Positions 47,065 through 58,357 of a stretch of DNA of 64,000 nt are shown here, piece by piece (the stretch's first letter is position 1; each line of letters opens with the position of its first letter). The translations under genes and the position numbers were made by a program. The notes under the pieces were generated by a model. That model ran no database searches, was not told where the DNA came from, and saw only the letters and a program-made list of their open reading frames with translations. The DNA is from Paratinospora sagittata (Eukaryota > Streptophyta > Magnoliopsida > Ranunculales > Menispermaceae), in the NCBI GenBank assembly GCA_035771175.1, contig CM069593.1:37615741-37679740 (forward strand), written 5' to 3'.

Positions 47065-47379
47065 TGTCACACCTGGGTTGCACACAGTGTCCCCTACCCA
47101 GGGTGATGAGTACCCCCGCAGGGCATACTCCAGCCATAGCACCACATAATATTGTCCAATCCCAGTACACAGCCCACTCAACAGTGTCTAGTACCCCCGG
47201 GATCATTTGTCCACACTATTCATGATGTGTGGACAAATGATCCCGGGGGTACTAGACACTGTTGAGTGGGCTGTGTACTAGAATGGGACAATATTATGTG
47301 GTGCTATGACTGGAGTATGCCCTGCGGGGGGTACTCATCACCCTGGGTAAGGGGAACTGTGTGCAACCCAAGTGTGACA
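47065..47379. repeat. Hairpin element, copy 2 (315 bp)
   Basis: TGTCACACCTGGG...GTGTGACA; arms of about 150 bp pair almost perfectly around an ATTCATGATG centre near 47220. Same family as 38068-38482 but shorter and lacking the 80-bp loop. It has no duplication of its own (CTTTT left, GTTTA right). Confidence 0.85.
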
Positions 47380-48847
47380 GTTTAATTGGACCCAAATTGA
47401 GTATAATCATGGGTTTAAAATGTTAGAACCTATGTTAAATTGATATGACTTAGTTCATTTTGACTTTATGTTTTATATTGGCCTAATTGGGGATTTTGAC
47501 CAAGATTTAGTCAATTGATGAAATTGACTTGATGTATAGTCTAATTGACTGATGTATAGTCTAATTGACCCTAATTATAATTGAATTTCATGTATATTTG
47601 TGGTTGGATCATGGGATCACCCTATTACATTCAATTTAGGTCAATCTTAGTTTAATTGAGTCTAAATAATCAAGTTGGGCAATATGGAAATTGGCTCAAG
47701 GGGGTAATCAATTTAGAATCTAATTGATTTTAGATTGGGTTTGAACATGGGGTTTTGACACACTTTATGACTGATTTTCAGTTGTGTGAACCACGTTATT
47801 TTCAGGTCTTGTGATTGATCTTGAACCCGTTTAGTCAGTTAGAGAGTTTTGGCGATTGGATTTGCTAGACTTAGCCAATCAAGAGTGAGTGTTCTTTTAC
47901 TTTTGGATTATTTATATGTGGCATTGTAGTATAGAAATGTTTTAAATGCTTATGTATGATGGTATGCATGTTTTAATATTCCATGAAATACGTTTGAGCA
48001 TAATTAATTGGGATGACAATTTGGGTTGAGGCTCCTAATTGGAATTTCCTCTTTTTGGGAATTCTCGTAAGTCTAGCGGCGATCCCAGTTATGTACCTGG
48101 CAGAAGGTTTTATGGCTTGTGTATGGGTAGATTAGTTTAGGCTAATCTTACATGCTGCACAACCCCAAAAATCCAATTAGGATACGAGTATTGTGTGTGT
48201 GTTCGGGCGCTGTGTGTCGCGCACCAGGCCTTGAAACCCCCATACTCAGGAGGTGTTAGGATTGCATGAGCATGACTACAAAATGTTATGCATCGTCTTA
48301 CGTATGACTTGATGCATTATGTTAGCATGTATGTAATATATTTCGTCATCATGACAATTTCAACTGTTTTATGATCTTACCATGTTTTATAAATGCACGT
48401 ATATGCCACTTGTAAATAACATTCACTGAACTGGCTGTAGCTCACACCTCACCATCTTCTTTCAGGATTTGATAGAAAAGGAAAAGGGAAGGCTTGACTG
48501 CGGAGCGTCCCTTGTTTTTGTTTCATGTAGGTGTTGTACATTTAGTTTTGTATTTTGATAATTATGTACATGATAACACCTAGTAATTGTATATTTAACA
48601 CATAGTTGGGATGTGTTGGGTTTTGTATCATTTTGACGACTCTGGAATTTTATATTTGTAAAAATTTGGAGAAGTAATATTTTATTTTATTATGATCATG
48701 TTAGTTGGTTGTTAAGGATATACTTTTATTTCTTTTTGGGGATTCGTATATGTATTTGAGAGCTGACGGGACGTTGGGTGTACCGACGGAGGGTATACTC
48801 GAAGGTTCCTGTGCCAGTCATGACGTCACGTAGAATGGGTCGCGACA

Positions 48848-49847
48848 CTTTTTCTCTTTTACAGGTTCAAAAATAATATGATACCAAATAAACATTGATT
48901 TAAAAATTAAAAGACTAGTGTAAATCAAAAACACAGACAGTTTTCAAGATAGATATAAAATATAAGTATGAAAACCTCTGATTCAGTAATCAGTAGTTAA
49001 CGCAACTACTGATATAGTTCAATACAGTACTTAAGATATGAAATCAAGTACAACTGTATTTCTCATGAACTATATCTCAAATTCTATCTTCAGCAAGAAT
49101 AATATCAAGTATGAATCAGTGCTAAGAATTTGAGTAGATACTAGATCAAATAGATTTTCAAAGATAGAATGAAAATATGCTCAGTATGAAAATCATTTGA
49201 ATACGTAAAGGTATCAGTGAAAAATACTTTGAAAGTTTAGATAATGAAAAACATTTTGACGTAGACTAACTTTCAAAAAGTATTGGCACAATACATACAG
49301 ATTGGCAAGTTGTTTGATCGTAAGTGCTGATATTTATAAACTTAGAGGGACATAATAGTTAGACATTTGAAGTTCAAATAATATGAACGTTTACACACAA
49401 CGGCTAGAATGTATATGAAAATGGAAATGGAAACTGCAATTTTCACTAACATTCTGGTTCTTTTCAGATTTCATGAAAAATGAAAGTTTTAGAAAAACTT
49501 ATTTCATGTATCAGAGACGATCTCTGATAGGTCTGAAAAAGACTCTGTGCAAAGGTCAGTTCTGAAAAAGTAAACTGATGTAGTGTACTTATTCGAACAG
49601 TGACGGTTGTTGAAAGTGAATCCGAGATAGTAAAATTCTAGAGAAGATTTCTTTAAGCGTAGAGGTAGGAAATAGATTTCCGAACCATGTAAAAATGTTT
49701 GTCTCCTTACATTTATTTTCTGCATTTTACTATTATATATGATCTATTTGATAAAAGGCCTCAACCAAATTAAGGAACACAAAATATGAGTTAATAATTG
49801 TTATAATTGGTCGAAATCCCCAATTCACCCCCCTAGGGTGTCCAACA
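48848..49847 (-). repeat. 5' LTR of G, segment 2, ending in an inverted LTR end
   Basis: From 48848 to about 49615 it matches the 3' LTR (GTAGACTAACTTTCAAAAAGT; GTTCTGAAAAAGTA...GAACAGTGACGG). From about 49620 it instead matches the plus-orientation end of LTR K (AAGCGTAGAGGTAGG..., CCCAATTCACCCCCC...GTGTCCAACA). So two copia LTR pieces lie head to head here. No coding sequence. Confidence 0.55.
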
Positions 49848-50851
49848 CATGTAATAACAAAGTCTCGCTTAAGAACCACTCTTCTCGTTCACTATTTAAA
49901 GGCACTTGGGACAAGACTAAGCTAAACTAGATCAATTGCTAGGTAGATCAGAGACATGAATTGTAGATCGAGGCTAGAGTATCACTCTGTCCTTAAGACA
50001 ATTTTGTCTCGCCAAGGTGCTAACGGTCTATGACAATTGTCTCCCAGGATGCAATGATCTTCCTCTTGTTATTGCTACACTACAATAATCTAGATTTTTT
50101 ATCCAATATTGCTAAAATCTCTCCCAAAATAAATGTCAAAATAAAGAAGAATGAAAGAGGAGGAAATTCAAAGAATTCTGAAAGTTTTGATGATTTTTCT
50201 GAGTTCTAGAGGGGCCTATTTATAGGCATTTGGTGGTTGTACATGTTGATGTAGGTGCGATCTGACGGTCTCGGCACACCTGATCTCACATTGTTGGATC
50301 GCACTTGATTGATGTGGGCGCGATCTGATGGTCTTGATCGCTCGACCAGGTTCATCAAACCTATATGCACCAACGGACGCATCTGATCCATTCGATCTAC
50401 CTCGATTTTTGAAAATGAAAAGTTCTCCAATTCCTTGCAACGATGCGCATGTGCGAAGTTTAAAGTCTTGTGCGTCCAATGCACCCTAAGTCACACGCGC
50501 AGGGTGATGCACCATTAAGGCTTTGTTTAGCTCCTTGAATGCTAAGACATCTGTAGTTGTGTAGTTATCTCTTATGTGGTAAGTTTTGCTTTTCTAGTTT
50601 TCCCATGTAAGACACTATTTTACACATTATACACATAATTTTTCATTCATATTAAAATGGGTATGGCCAAATAATTATATATTCTTAATCTCCACATATT
50701 AGAGATTAATCTTTCACTTGGTCCCACCTAAAATCATATGTGGGTTCCACTTAATATTTAGCTCAGAGTTAGTAAAAAATCACGGTTTAACACCCATTTT
50801 TCCAACATTATCCTCAAGCAATGTTCATGAAGTCTATTGTCCAGCTTTTGG
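49848..50851 (-). other. Unassigned non-coding stretch with a minus-strand promoter-like site
   Basis: No confident CDS; the 92-residue minus frame 50206-50484 has no recognised domain. Two imperfect copies of GCGATCTGA(C/T)GGTCT occur at about 50257 and 50321. Likely an old LTR or element edge; it is the target of solo LTR J. Confidence 0.3.
50213..50228 (-). promoter_or_regulatory. TATA-like promoter on the minus strand
   Basis: Complement reads TGCCTATAAATAGGCCCCTC, a textbook plant TATA context, followed on the minus strand by a CT/AT-rich leader without early ATG to about 50100. Probably the promoter of a decayed element reading leftward. Confidence 0.4.
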
Positions 50852-52264
50852 TGTCACACCCCGCTCAGACGCACCTAAACCGGCGGAATACTCACAGGCG
50901 GGGCGCGAATGCATTATAACAATTACCGAGTGCGCAGGTAAACAATTAAGTACAAATCTGATTTCATTAATTTTAGAATGTATTTTTGTACAAAAATATA
51001 GTTAAGGGAACATCCTCCCAAAATCTCCCTATAAATAAACAAGGGGTACAAAATATTGGCCCAAAAACCTCCACCCAACCCACCCTAGTCTCTTGTAAAA
51101 ATGGTTAACAACAGAGTAAGTTATTGCCCAGTGGGTAAAATAGTTCGTGAATATGACAATTAATAAAGAAAACTTCATAATCAAACATCACGTATACACA
51201 ACATAGCATTATAAACAGTACAACATGTATGTATGCATGACACCGTCTCGTAATGGTTTCGTGATTGTACGTCGCCATGAGTTCACGTACAAATGTCCAC
51301 CCTCAGGAAAACCTAGGTTCACATTGTACGTCCCTCCCCAGGGACGTCGTCCTGAGTACACGTACAGATGTCTCTCCCCAGGTAATCTCGCGTTCACATT
51401 GTACGGCTCTCCTCAAGAAGTATCAGGAATAGTGAGCATTGCTCCAATAACCATTCCATAGATCAAAATAGTGAGCATTGCTCTAATAACTATTTTGTAT
51501 GTCACAAACCACTTACATTCCTAGGTGGTGCTCATGTATGATGATCATGCATGTGCGGGTCCGGTCTTTACTATATTAGACAGGATTTGGCAACGTCTGG
51601 TGATTCTTATCAGGGTCGGCATCACCACGTGCGTTGTTAGGATGTTCAGTATCGCTTGTACAAGCAGATAGCTTTCAGATAAGACCAACCAGACCAGTCT
51701 CCGGTTGAGAGGTGAGACATGAGGCCCGCTTAAACACCAATCTTCTAGAGCAGCAAGTTACCTCCTGTTCACTATTTAAAGTTACTGAGGACAAGATTAA
51801 ATCTGGTTGAGTCAGATTTACTACTAATCTGGCGTAGTAACAGTGTAATACATGAACTCCAAATATACAGGCATAAGTATGACAGGTATGAACATTATAC
51901 GCAATAATGCAGTGTAAATGAATAATAGACATAATGATAAATGAATGAAAACTTTAATAAAAGTCATAGGACACGTAAACCTATATTTCGTTCCCCACCT
52001 TTAGATAAAACGTCCTTCTAGAACTGGCGCTTCTTTCCGAGTAGAGCTGCCTTGCACCGTAAGGAGAGTCTTTAACAGAGACTCTCAAAAAGAGGAGAGA
52101 GAAAATCACAATGAAAGTGATGAACTAACAAGTAGAGCAAGAGAGAGAAGAGAGAGTTGAGTGAAAATGAAAAGGGGTTTCCTTTTGTAGAAAAAGGAAT
52201 GCCCAAACCTTCAGGCGGGTTGCCGAAAATATTTTTTTTTTATATGTAATTTAATGGTATTACA
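50852..52264 (-). mobile_element. Solo LTR J of the A/B family (1413 bp)
   Basis: Complement of TGTAATACC...GGGTGTGACA with perfect TTTGG duplications at 50847-50851 and 52265-52269. Keeps the segment (near 51680-51850) that A's LTR lacks, like B. The promoter region has AAACCTTCAGGC in place of GAACGTTCAGGC. No internal sequence remains, so it formed by LTR-LTR recombination. Confidence 0.92.
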
Positions 52265-52266
52265 TT

Positions 52267-52566
52267 TGGGACCAATGGAGTAAAGGCACATTATGGTGTT
52301 GGGTAGAAAACCATGTGGCAATATAGACAAGATGTGAGTACATAACAATGCTTAAATTGTTTTGAACGAAAAAAAAGAAAAAAAAAAAGTTTAAATTAAC
52401 CCCTTTTCTGTCCATATGCAAGGAAGGGACTAATGGAGGCACATTATGTTGTCGGGTAGAAAACCATGTGGCGATAAAGACAAGATGTAACTATATAATA
52501 ATGCTTAAATTGTTTTGAACAAAAAAATAAGCTTAAATGTCAACCCCTTCTCTGTCTATTATAAGG
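52267..52566. repeat. Two imperfect ~150-bp tandem units
   Basis: Units about 52267-52430 and 52431-52566 share GGCACATTATG, GGGTAGAAAACCATGTGGC, GACAAGATGT, AATGCTTAAATTGTTTTGAAC and CCCCTT(T/C)TCTGTC. Solo LTR J inserted at the left edge. No function apparent. Confidence 0.8.
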
Positions 52567-52608
52567 AACAAAAATGTAAGAAAGCATGTCAATGAAAAGA
52601 ATAAAGAA

Positions 52609-53334
52609 CGTTTGGTAACTCTAATTTAAAAAAATAAATTTTAATTTTTAGTTTTATTTTAATAAGAGTTTATTTTAATAGAGCTTATTTGAAATATATT
52701 ATTTGGTAACTAAGACTTTAACATCTAATAAATTAGTTTAGAATAAGGATTAAAGCTTTTAGTAATTAATACTAGATGTCTTTTATTAAAATATTTTTTA
52801 TTATTTTATTATTTATAGTAAAAATATTAAATAATTAAATTAAACATTTCTCAAATATTATATTATTTTATTTATATAAATGGTTTAATTAATTAATTGT
52901 TTATTTATTATTCATGTAGCAATAGCAAAAGTAGATAACATAATTATATTTACTATTCCTTAGTGTTTTATTACATACATTATTATTTTGAACAAATAAG
53001 TTATCTTTGAATATTAAATTATAATAGTCAAAAAAACATTATAATATTATTTCTATTACTAATATCTTAATTATAATTGTTATTCTATTTGTTATCATTT
53101 AAAATAAATAAGTTGTTTTTTAAAAGATTACAACATTATCTTAAAGTAAAAAAAAAAGGAAAAGGAAAAGCATAGATGTTTTTTTTTTTTTTTAAATAGA
53201 GGTTTAATCTTTTTTTATAAAGCTCTACTTTTTAAAAAAAAATTAAAATACATACCAAACATTCTATTTTTTATTAAACTCTACTTCAATTAGAGTTTTA
53301 CCAAAATAGAGGTTTGATATATAATTGCCAAACG
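52609..53334. mobile_element. AT-rich MITE-like element
   Basis: Left CGTTTGGTAACTCTAATTT and right terminus (complement CGTTTGGCAATTATATATC) form short inverted ends. The interior is A/T-rich, has no ORF, and repeats TTTGGTAACTAAGA-like and TAGAGTTT/AAACTCTA passages. Target duplication not certain. The CGTTTGG end type is common among non-autonomous plant DNA elements. Confidence 0.4.
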
Positions 53335-53339
53335 GGCCA

Positions 53340-54116
53340 TAAATTTGTACATGTATGGTGACATTTAACATTTTGTGATAGGTCTAGCTAAATTCAGCCA
53401 CCCTTCCCTCTCTTTCCACCCACCTAATCAAAAAATTGAAGAGACAAAAATGACCTCCTATGAAATTACCAAAAAGGACGACTAAGTTAAAACCTCCCTT
53501 AAACTTTTTCCCTCTCACTTAACCCACCCACTCTCTACCCTAAACCCTTCAACCCTTCAACTCTCCAATCTTCAATCATTTATTTATTTTTTTGTGTTTT
53601 TCCAATCAAAAGCCTTAATTTCTACCATTTTCACTCCTTTGAAGTGTTCGCAAGTGGTTTAGGTTGATTTGCAAAGCGTGGAAAGTGTTGAATGTGTTAA
53701 ACTTATCTCTTGTCGTTCGATCTAAAATGGGAAGGGATACAACCCAAAAATGAAGTTCTTCACCCCTTATAGTACATGTATTTTGTTTCAACACTATTAT
53801 TTTGCAAAAAATATACCCAAAATCGAAGAGTAAAAGGGGCGAAAATGGATTTCGAAACCCAAAAAATTGCCTTCGGAATCGTTATGTCCGACCTTGCGTG
53901 GCCGGACAGAACGAGGTATGTCTGACCCTGTTCAAACGGAAAAACCTCCTCTATTCGTCCCATCAGGGTCGGACAATGTGCTCTATGTGCGACCTATCAG
54001 GACAAACAGAGAAGGTTTGTCTGATCCTGACAGGTCGGACAGAGCATTTTGGGGATTTTTTTTGTTTTCTTGTTTTATTTTGTATGTAATACTAATTTTG
54101 AATTGTAATTCATCAG
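53340..54116 (+). other. 5' region of the MULE transposase gene
   Basis: CT-rich sequence (53395-53620) typical of a plant 5' UTR, then a stretch (53880-54060) with repeated GGTCGGACA / TGTCTGA(C/T)CCTG words in both orientations, then a likely intron end (ATTTGTATGTAATAC...CATCAG, AG at 54115-54116). Exon 1 is not identified. Confidence 0.4.
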
Positions 54117-54940
54117 AATGATGAGGTACTCGACGAATCCAATGAAGTTGACTCTGGGATGGTGTTGGTTTGGGACTACACTGATGAGTTCATAACTGAT
54201 ATTGTTTTTAAGAATAAAGTCGAACTAATTGCATGGAAAAGGGAAGTAGGCCAGGCAAATGGTTTTTTGATCGTTATCAAGGGCTTGGACTCAGGGGGGA
54301 CAAAGGGTAGGAGACCACGAATTAAGTTTGCATGTGAGAGATATGGTGTGTACAACCAAAAGAAATAGGAAAAAAGAAAGCCAATGATACCGCAACGAAG
54401 AAGTGTGATTGTCATTTTTTATTACAGGGTCAAAAATTGGCCACCGATGATGATTGGATGATAAAAGTTGGTTGCGGCACTCATAATCATTCAGCTGTTG
54501 TGCGGATGGAAGGGCATTCTTACACGGGCCAACTGGCAAAGGATGAGATGGAAATCCTTGTGGATATGGGTAGGAGTCAAGCAAGGCCCAAAGATAAATT
54601 GACTGCTCTGAAGCGAAAGGATGCAGATAATGCATCTAAACTGAAGAAAATATACAATGCATGTAACAAGTATAAATTGGTGAAACACGGTGGAAGGTCT
54701 CAGATGCAACATTTGATGGCGAAGTTAGCCGAAGAACAATACGTCGAGTGGCACAAGTTCGACAAAAAGACCAATCATATACAAACGTTGTTTTATGCAC
54801 ACCCAGTCTCGATAAACTTGTTACATTGTTTTCCCAAAGTTTTGGTAATGGATTGCATGTATAAGACGAATATCTATCGATATCCATTACTTGAGATAGT
54901 TGGCATTACATCAACTAATCTCATATTTTGGGTGGCGCAT
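54117..54940 (+). pseudogene. MULE (FAR1/MURA-type) transposase, part 1
   Basis: From the putative acceptor, frame 54117-54370 encodes a FAR1-like N-terminal region (AWKREVGQANGFLIVI, RPRIKFACERYGVY). A stop at 54366-54368 and a frame change follow. The second frame (about 54371-54940) continues with KKCDCHFLLQG, completing the FAR1-type zinc site, then TDDDW, HNH, an SQMQ linker and the start of the MULE transposase core with the first catalytic Asp in VLVMDCMYKTN. It ends at 54940, where element D is inserted within the codons of VAH. Downstream part at 63831-64000. Could be a transposon gene or a decayed host relative. Confidence 0.85.
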
Positions 54941-55726
54941 TTATAGTTGCATATTTAGACATGTTTTAGGAGTGTTTTATAGTTGTTTTAGGATGACTTA
55001 TGCGTTAATTTAGTGCGTTTATGCTTGTTTTGAGTCATTTGTTAGTTTAGGAATAAATTAGTTTTTCTACATTATTTCGGTTTGTTAATTTATATGTTGG
55101 ATCAATTTATGTTTTGAGTGTGTTAATTACTTGTTTTGCATTGTTTTGTAGGTATTTAGATGTGTGGAAGTGGCATGAATGATGAACATAACATATGAGA
55201 ATATCCAATGATGTTTCATGAAGAACCCAAGTCAAAAAGTAGAAGAAATTTTGTTAAGTCCACAAGAAGGAAGTCAAGCGAAGCAAAGTCCTTAGGTGGA
55301 AATCATAGAACTTAATGAGTTGTTGTTATCTTTGGTTTTCATCGAAAGAGTTAAGCCAAAGCAACAAGAATATGCTCTAATCAATGCTCCAAAATAGGGG
55401 ATTAGAAAGGTTAGGATTTCCAACTTATAGGCTTAGGAACTGATTTAATAATAAAATATTTATATAGGCATAGTTAAGAGTGAGGTGACATCGAACCTCT
55501 AGACCGTTCTACCATTATTTTCCTATCCGATTTACATTGCTTTGCTAGTTATTAATTAATTGTTTTCATTACTATTTTAATCACTCAAACATTCGAATTC
55601 GATTGTCTAGATAAAACTAAGGTTAAAACATGATAGCTAGTGTTCTAATTATCCCTGAGGACGATACCCGATTTCATCGGATTATATTATAACTTGGCAC
55701 CGTACACTTGCGGTTTGCAATCAACA
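54941..55726 (+). repeat. 5' LTR of D (786 bp, internally deleted)
   Basis: Matches the 3' LTR at both ends; the break lies near 55285, after GGAAGTCAAG(C/T)G and before CTTAGGTGGAAATC. Missing part includes the GC-rich GGCGCCGCGGCGC region. Ends CAATCAACA. Confidence 0.92.
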
Positions 55727-55732
55727 AGTTTT

Positions 55733-55749
55733 TGGCGTCGTTGCCGAGG
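55733..55749 (+). promoter_or_regulatory. Primer binding site of D (tRNA-Asp-like)
   Basis: TGGCGTCGTTGCCGAGG, close to the TGGCGCCGTTGCCGGGG typical of Athila elements, with two changes. Confidence 0.8.
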
Positions 55750-55866
55750 ATAATTATTAGTTTTCACTAATATCGTGTTCTTTAACTTTGATTTTAATTT
55801 AGATTTCTATATTTTGTTTTTTTTATTCTCTGATTTTCTTTCTTAGTTTCTGTTTTACAAGAGTTT

Positions 55867-57297
55867 ATGCAAAGGGCAAGAAGTCTTGAAGTACTACCGT
55901 TTGATCCTGAGATTGAACGTACTCTTAGAAGACTGAGACAAAAGAGAAGAAGAGAAATCGAAGTAATGGCTGACGAGCACAATCAGTTGACCTTGAGAGA
56001 CTACTTCAAACCAGTTATCAATGATAATTACTCGAGTATTGTTCGTATGCCTATTAATGCAAACAACTTTGAATTGAAACCGGCGTTGATCTCTATGGTT
56101 CAACAACACCAGTATGGGGGGTAGCCTACTGAAGATCCTACTATCCACATCACCACCTTCTTGGAGATGTGTGATACGGTGAAGATGAATGGTGTTACTG
56201 AGGACACCGTAAGGTTGAGGTTGTTCCCTTTTCTCTAAGGGACAAAGCACGAGCATGGTTGCAATCTTTGCAATCGGAGAGCATTGCAACTTGGCAAGAG
56301 ATGGTACAGAAATTTCTTCAAAAATTATTTCCTCCTACCAAAACCACCCAATTGAGAACTGAGATTGGACGGTTCAAGCAACACGAGTCTAAGTCATTGT
56401 ATGAAACATAGGAGCGTTTCAAGGAATTGTTGAGGAAGTGTCCTCAGCATGGGTTCCAAGATTGGTTACAAATTCCACTTTTCTATAATGGGATGACCTT
56501 CTCCACAAGAACTCTAGTTGATGCTGCAGCCGGTGGGTCACTTTTGACAAAAACGGCTACCCGAGGCACTGAACATGTTGCAGAATATGGCTAGCAACAC
56601 TTATGAGATTCCGGGTGCACGATCAATAGTTAAGAAGGTGGCTAGTCTACATGAAGTTGATCCATTCACATCTCTTTCTGCACAGATGTCAAGTATTGTC
56701 AACCAACTTGCTATGCTCACTACTCAAAGTGCACAACCGCCTATTGAAAAGGCGGCGGCTTTACATATTGGTTCTTCAGGGAATGAGGCACTGGAAGAAG
56801 AAGCTCAGTACATTAGAAATCGGGGGTACAACTTTAGAAACAATCAAGGAGTTCCAAATCAGTACCACCCAAGTGTTCGGAATCATGAGAACTTTTCCTA
56901 TGCCAACACGAGGAATACATTGCAACCTCCACCTGGTTTCTAAAATCAAGTTCAAGAGAAGAAGCCATCCTTGGAGGATATGTTAGGATCCTTTATGATG
57001 GAGACAAGAGCTTCAATTAAGAACTTAAAAGTACAAGTGGGACAGTTAGCCCAAACAGTGAATGCACAACCACATGGATCCTGGCCTAGCAACACCGAGA
57101 TAAATCCCAAGGAACAATGCAAGGCCATCACTTTAAGGAGTGGAAAAGAAGTTAAGGGGGTTGATTCTACAAGCCAACACATTACATCTCCCCATCCATC
57201 TAGTCAAGAGAATGAGGAGCCTAACAAGGAAGCTAAATCAAGCAAAGAAGTGGAAGAATCAAGCAAGTTGGCTCGGTTCCGTCAACTTCCTAGATAA
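55867..57297 (+). pseudogene. Athila gag, broken
   Basis: N-terminal part 55867-56124 ends at a TAG. A frameshift near 56220 is followed by typical Athila gag words: KARAWLQSL, FLQKLFPP, RFKQHESKSLYE (then TAG in place of Trp), ERFKELLRKCPQHG and FYNGM. Then frames 56575-56943 (VNQLAMLT, NYR-type Asn-rich region) and 56971-57297 (TLRSGKEV). Gag of this lineage has no CCHC knuckle, and none is seen. Confidence 0.88.
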
Positions 57298-58345
57298 TCC
57301 CCCTATTCTTAGGACTCCTATCCCTTTTCCCCAACGTTTCCAAAAGAAGAAGCATGATGAGCAATTTGCCAAGTTTCTTGAGATTTTCAAGAAGATCCCC
57401 ATCAACATCCATTTTGCTGATGCTTTGGAGCAAATGCCCAACTATGTGAAGTTCATGAAGGATGTGATGACAAAGAAGAGGAAGCTAGAAGACTATGAGA
57501 CGGTGAAGCTTACTGAAGAATGTAGTGTCATACTACAAAAGAAGCTACCTCAAAAGCTAAAAGATCCAGGGAGCTTCACTATACCTTGCACCATTGGTTC
57601 TTTAAATTTCACTAAAGCTTTATGTGATTTAGGTGCAAGTATTAACTTGATGCCTTTGTCAATTTTTGGAAAATTGGGACTTGGCGAGGTGAAGCCAACT
57701 ACAATATTGTTGCAACTAGCGGACAGATCACTTACATACCCTCGGGGTATAATTGAGGATGTGCTAGTGAAGGTGGACAAGTTCATCTTTCCGGTGGACT
57801 TTGTAGTTTTGGACATGGAGGAAGATAGTGGTATTCCTCTTATACTTGGGTGGCCATTCTTAGCTACTGGGAGAGCTTTGATAGGTGTGCAGCGTGGCGA
57901 GCTTGCCTTGCTAGTGAATGATGAAGAGGTCTTGTTTAACATATACAAGACTCTTAAATTCTCATCTGAGGGGAATACATGTCACCGGATTGATGTAGCA
58001 GAAGTGGTTGATGCATGTGTGACCGAGGTACATGATGAGGCTACACCGGGAGATCCTTTATAGAAGTGTCTTGTGAGTTCAATATCTAGAGATGAGGCCT
58101 TTCATGATGAAGTCCAACATTATGCCTTAGCTCTTGAGGTCAACAATCCTGCGAGTACAATCACCGAAGCGGAAGATATTGAATCTTCTTCACCACCCGA
58201 GTCAGTAGAGTCTTCACCAGATTTGAATCCATTACCTGAGCATCTTCACTATGCATTTTTGGGTGAGAAGTCTACTATGCCAGTCATCATATCATCGGCT
58301 TTGTCTAGTGTGGAGGAAGAGAAACTATTACGCATCTTAAGATAG
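57298..58345 (+). pseudogene. Athila protease and linker
   Basis: Frame open from about 57140, one frame from gag's end near 57290. Protease has DLGASIN as active site (57625-57650) and the second flap-like region ILGWPFL. TAG stops at 58061-58063 and 58343-58345 interrupt the linker to RT but leave the frame unchanged. Confidence 0.88.
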
Positions 58346-58357
58346 TACAAGTCTGCT

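Larger units (their letters stand above)
45712..47379 (-). mobile_element. Chimeric element C: hairpin + leader + ORF1 + LTR 3' end
   Basis: Perfect GTTTA duplications at 45707-45711 and 47380-47384 flank the whole unit. In minus-strand order: hairpin (47379-47065), chromovirus leader (47064-46832), ORF1 (46831-45800), then the last about 80 bp of the chromovirus LTR (to 45712). gag, pol and the LTR starts are absent. Both outer ends read TGTCACAC inward. The ends and 5-bp duplication suggest one insertion event by an integrase acting in trans. Confidence 0.8.
44369..48847 (+). mobile_element. LTR H (solo, ~2.8 kb net) containing the chimeric insertion
   Basis: CTTTT flanks both ends (44364-44368, 48848-48852). 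The right end GGGTCGCGACA matches LTR I's end at 14539. Left terminus reads TCGAGTG instead of TG, so the exact start is uncertain. Non-coding: TCACTGAAC...GTAGCTCAC...TTTCAGG near 48422-48465 is the family passage. The 1668-bp chimera at 45712-47379 lies within it. Confidence 0.65.
37116..49847 (-). mobile_element. Element G: decayed Sirevirus-like Ty1/copia
   Basis: Minus-strand order: 5' LTR (from 44084 rightward), iMet primer site, short gag with CCHC knuckle, protease remnant, integrase, RT, RNase H, polypurine tract, 3' LTR. This integrase-before-RT order defines copia. Many stops and gaps make it non-functional. The right edge is complex: at 49847 it ends in a plus-orientation LTR end. 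Both LTRs hold later insertions. Confidence 0.85.

Noticed and set aside
47380..47384. Hairpin copy 2 as an independent insertion into element C
   Set aside because: Its flanks (CTTTT and GTTTA) do not match, whereas GTTTA matches across the whole chimera; a unit insertion is the simpler reading.
50206..50484. 92-residue minus-strand protein
   Set aside because: Frame overlaps a second open frame of similar length and contains imperfect DNA repeats; no recognised motif.
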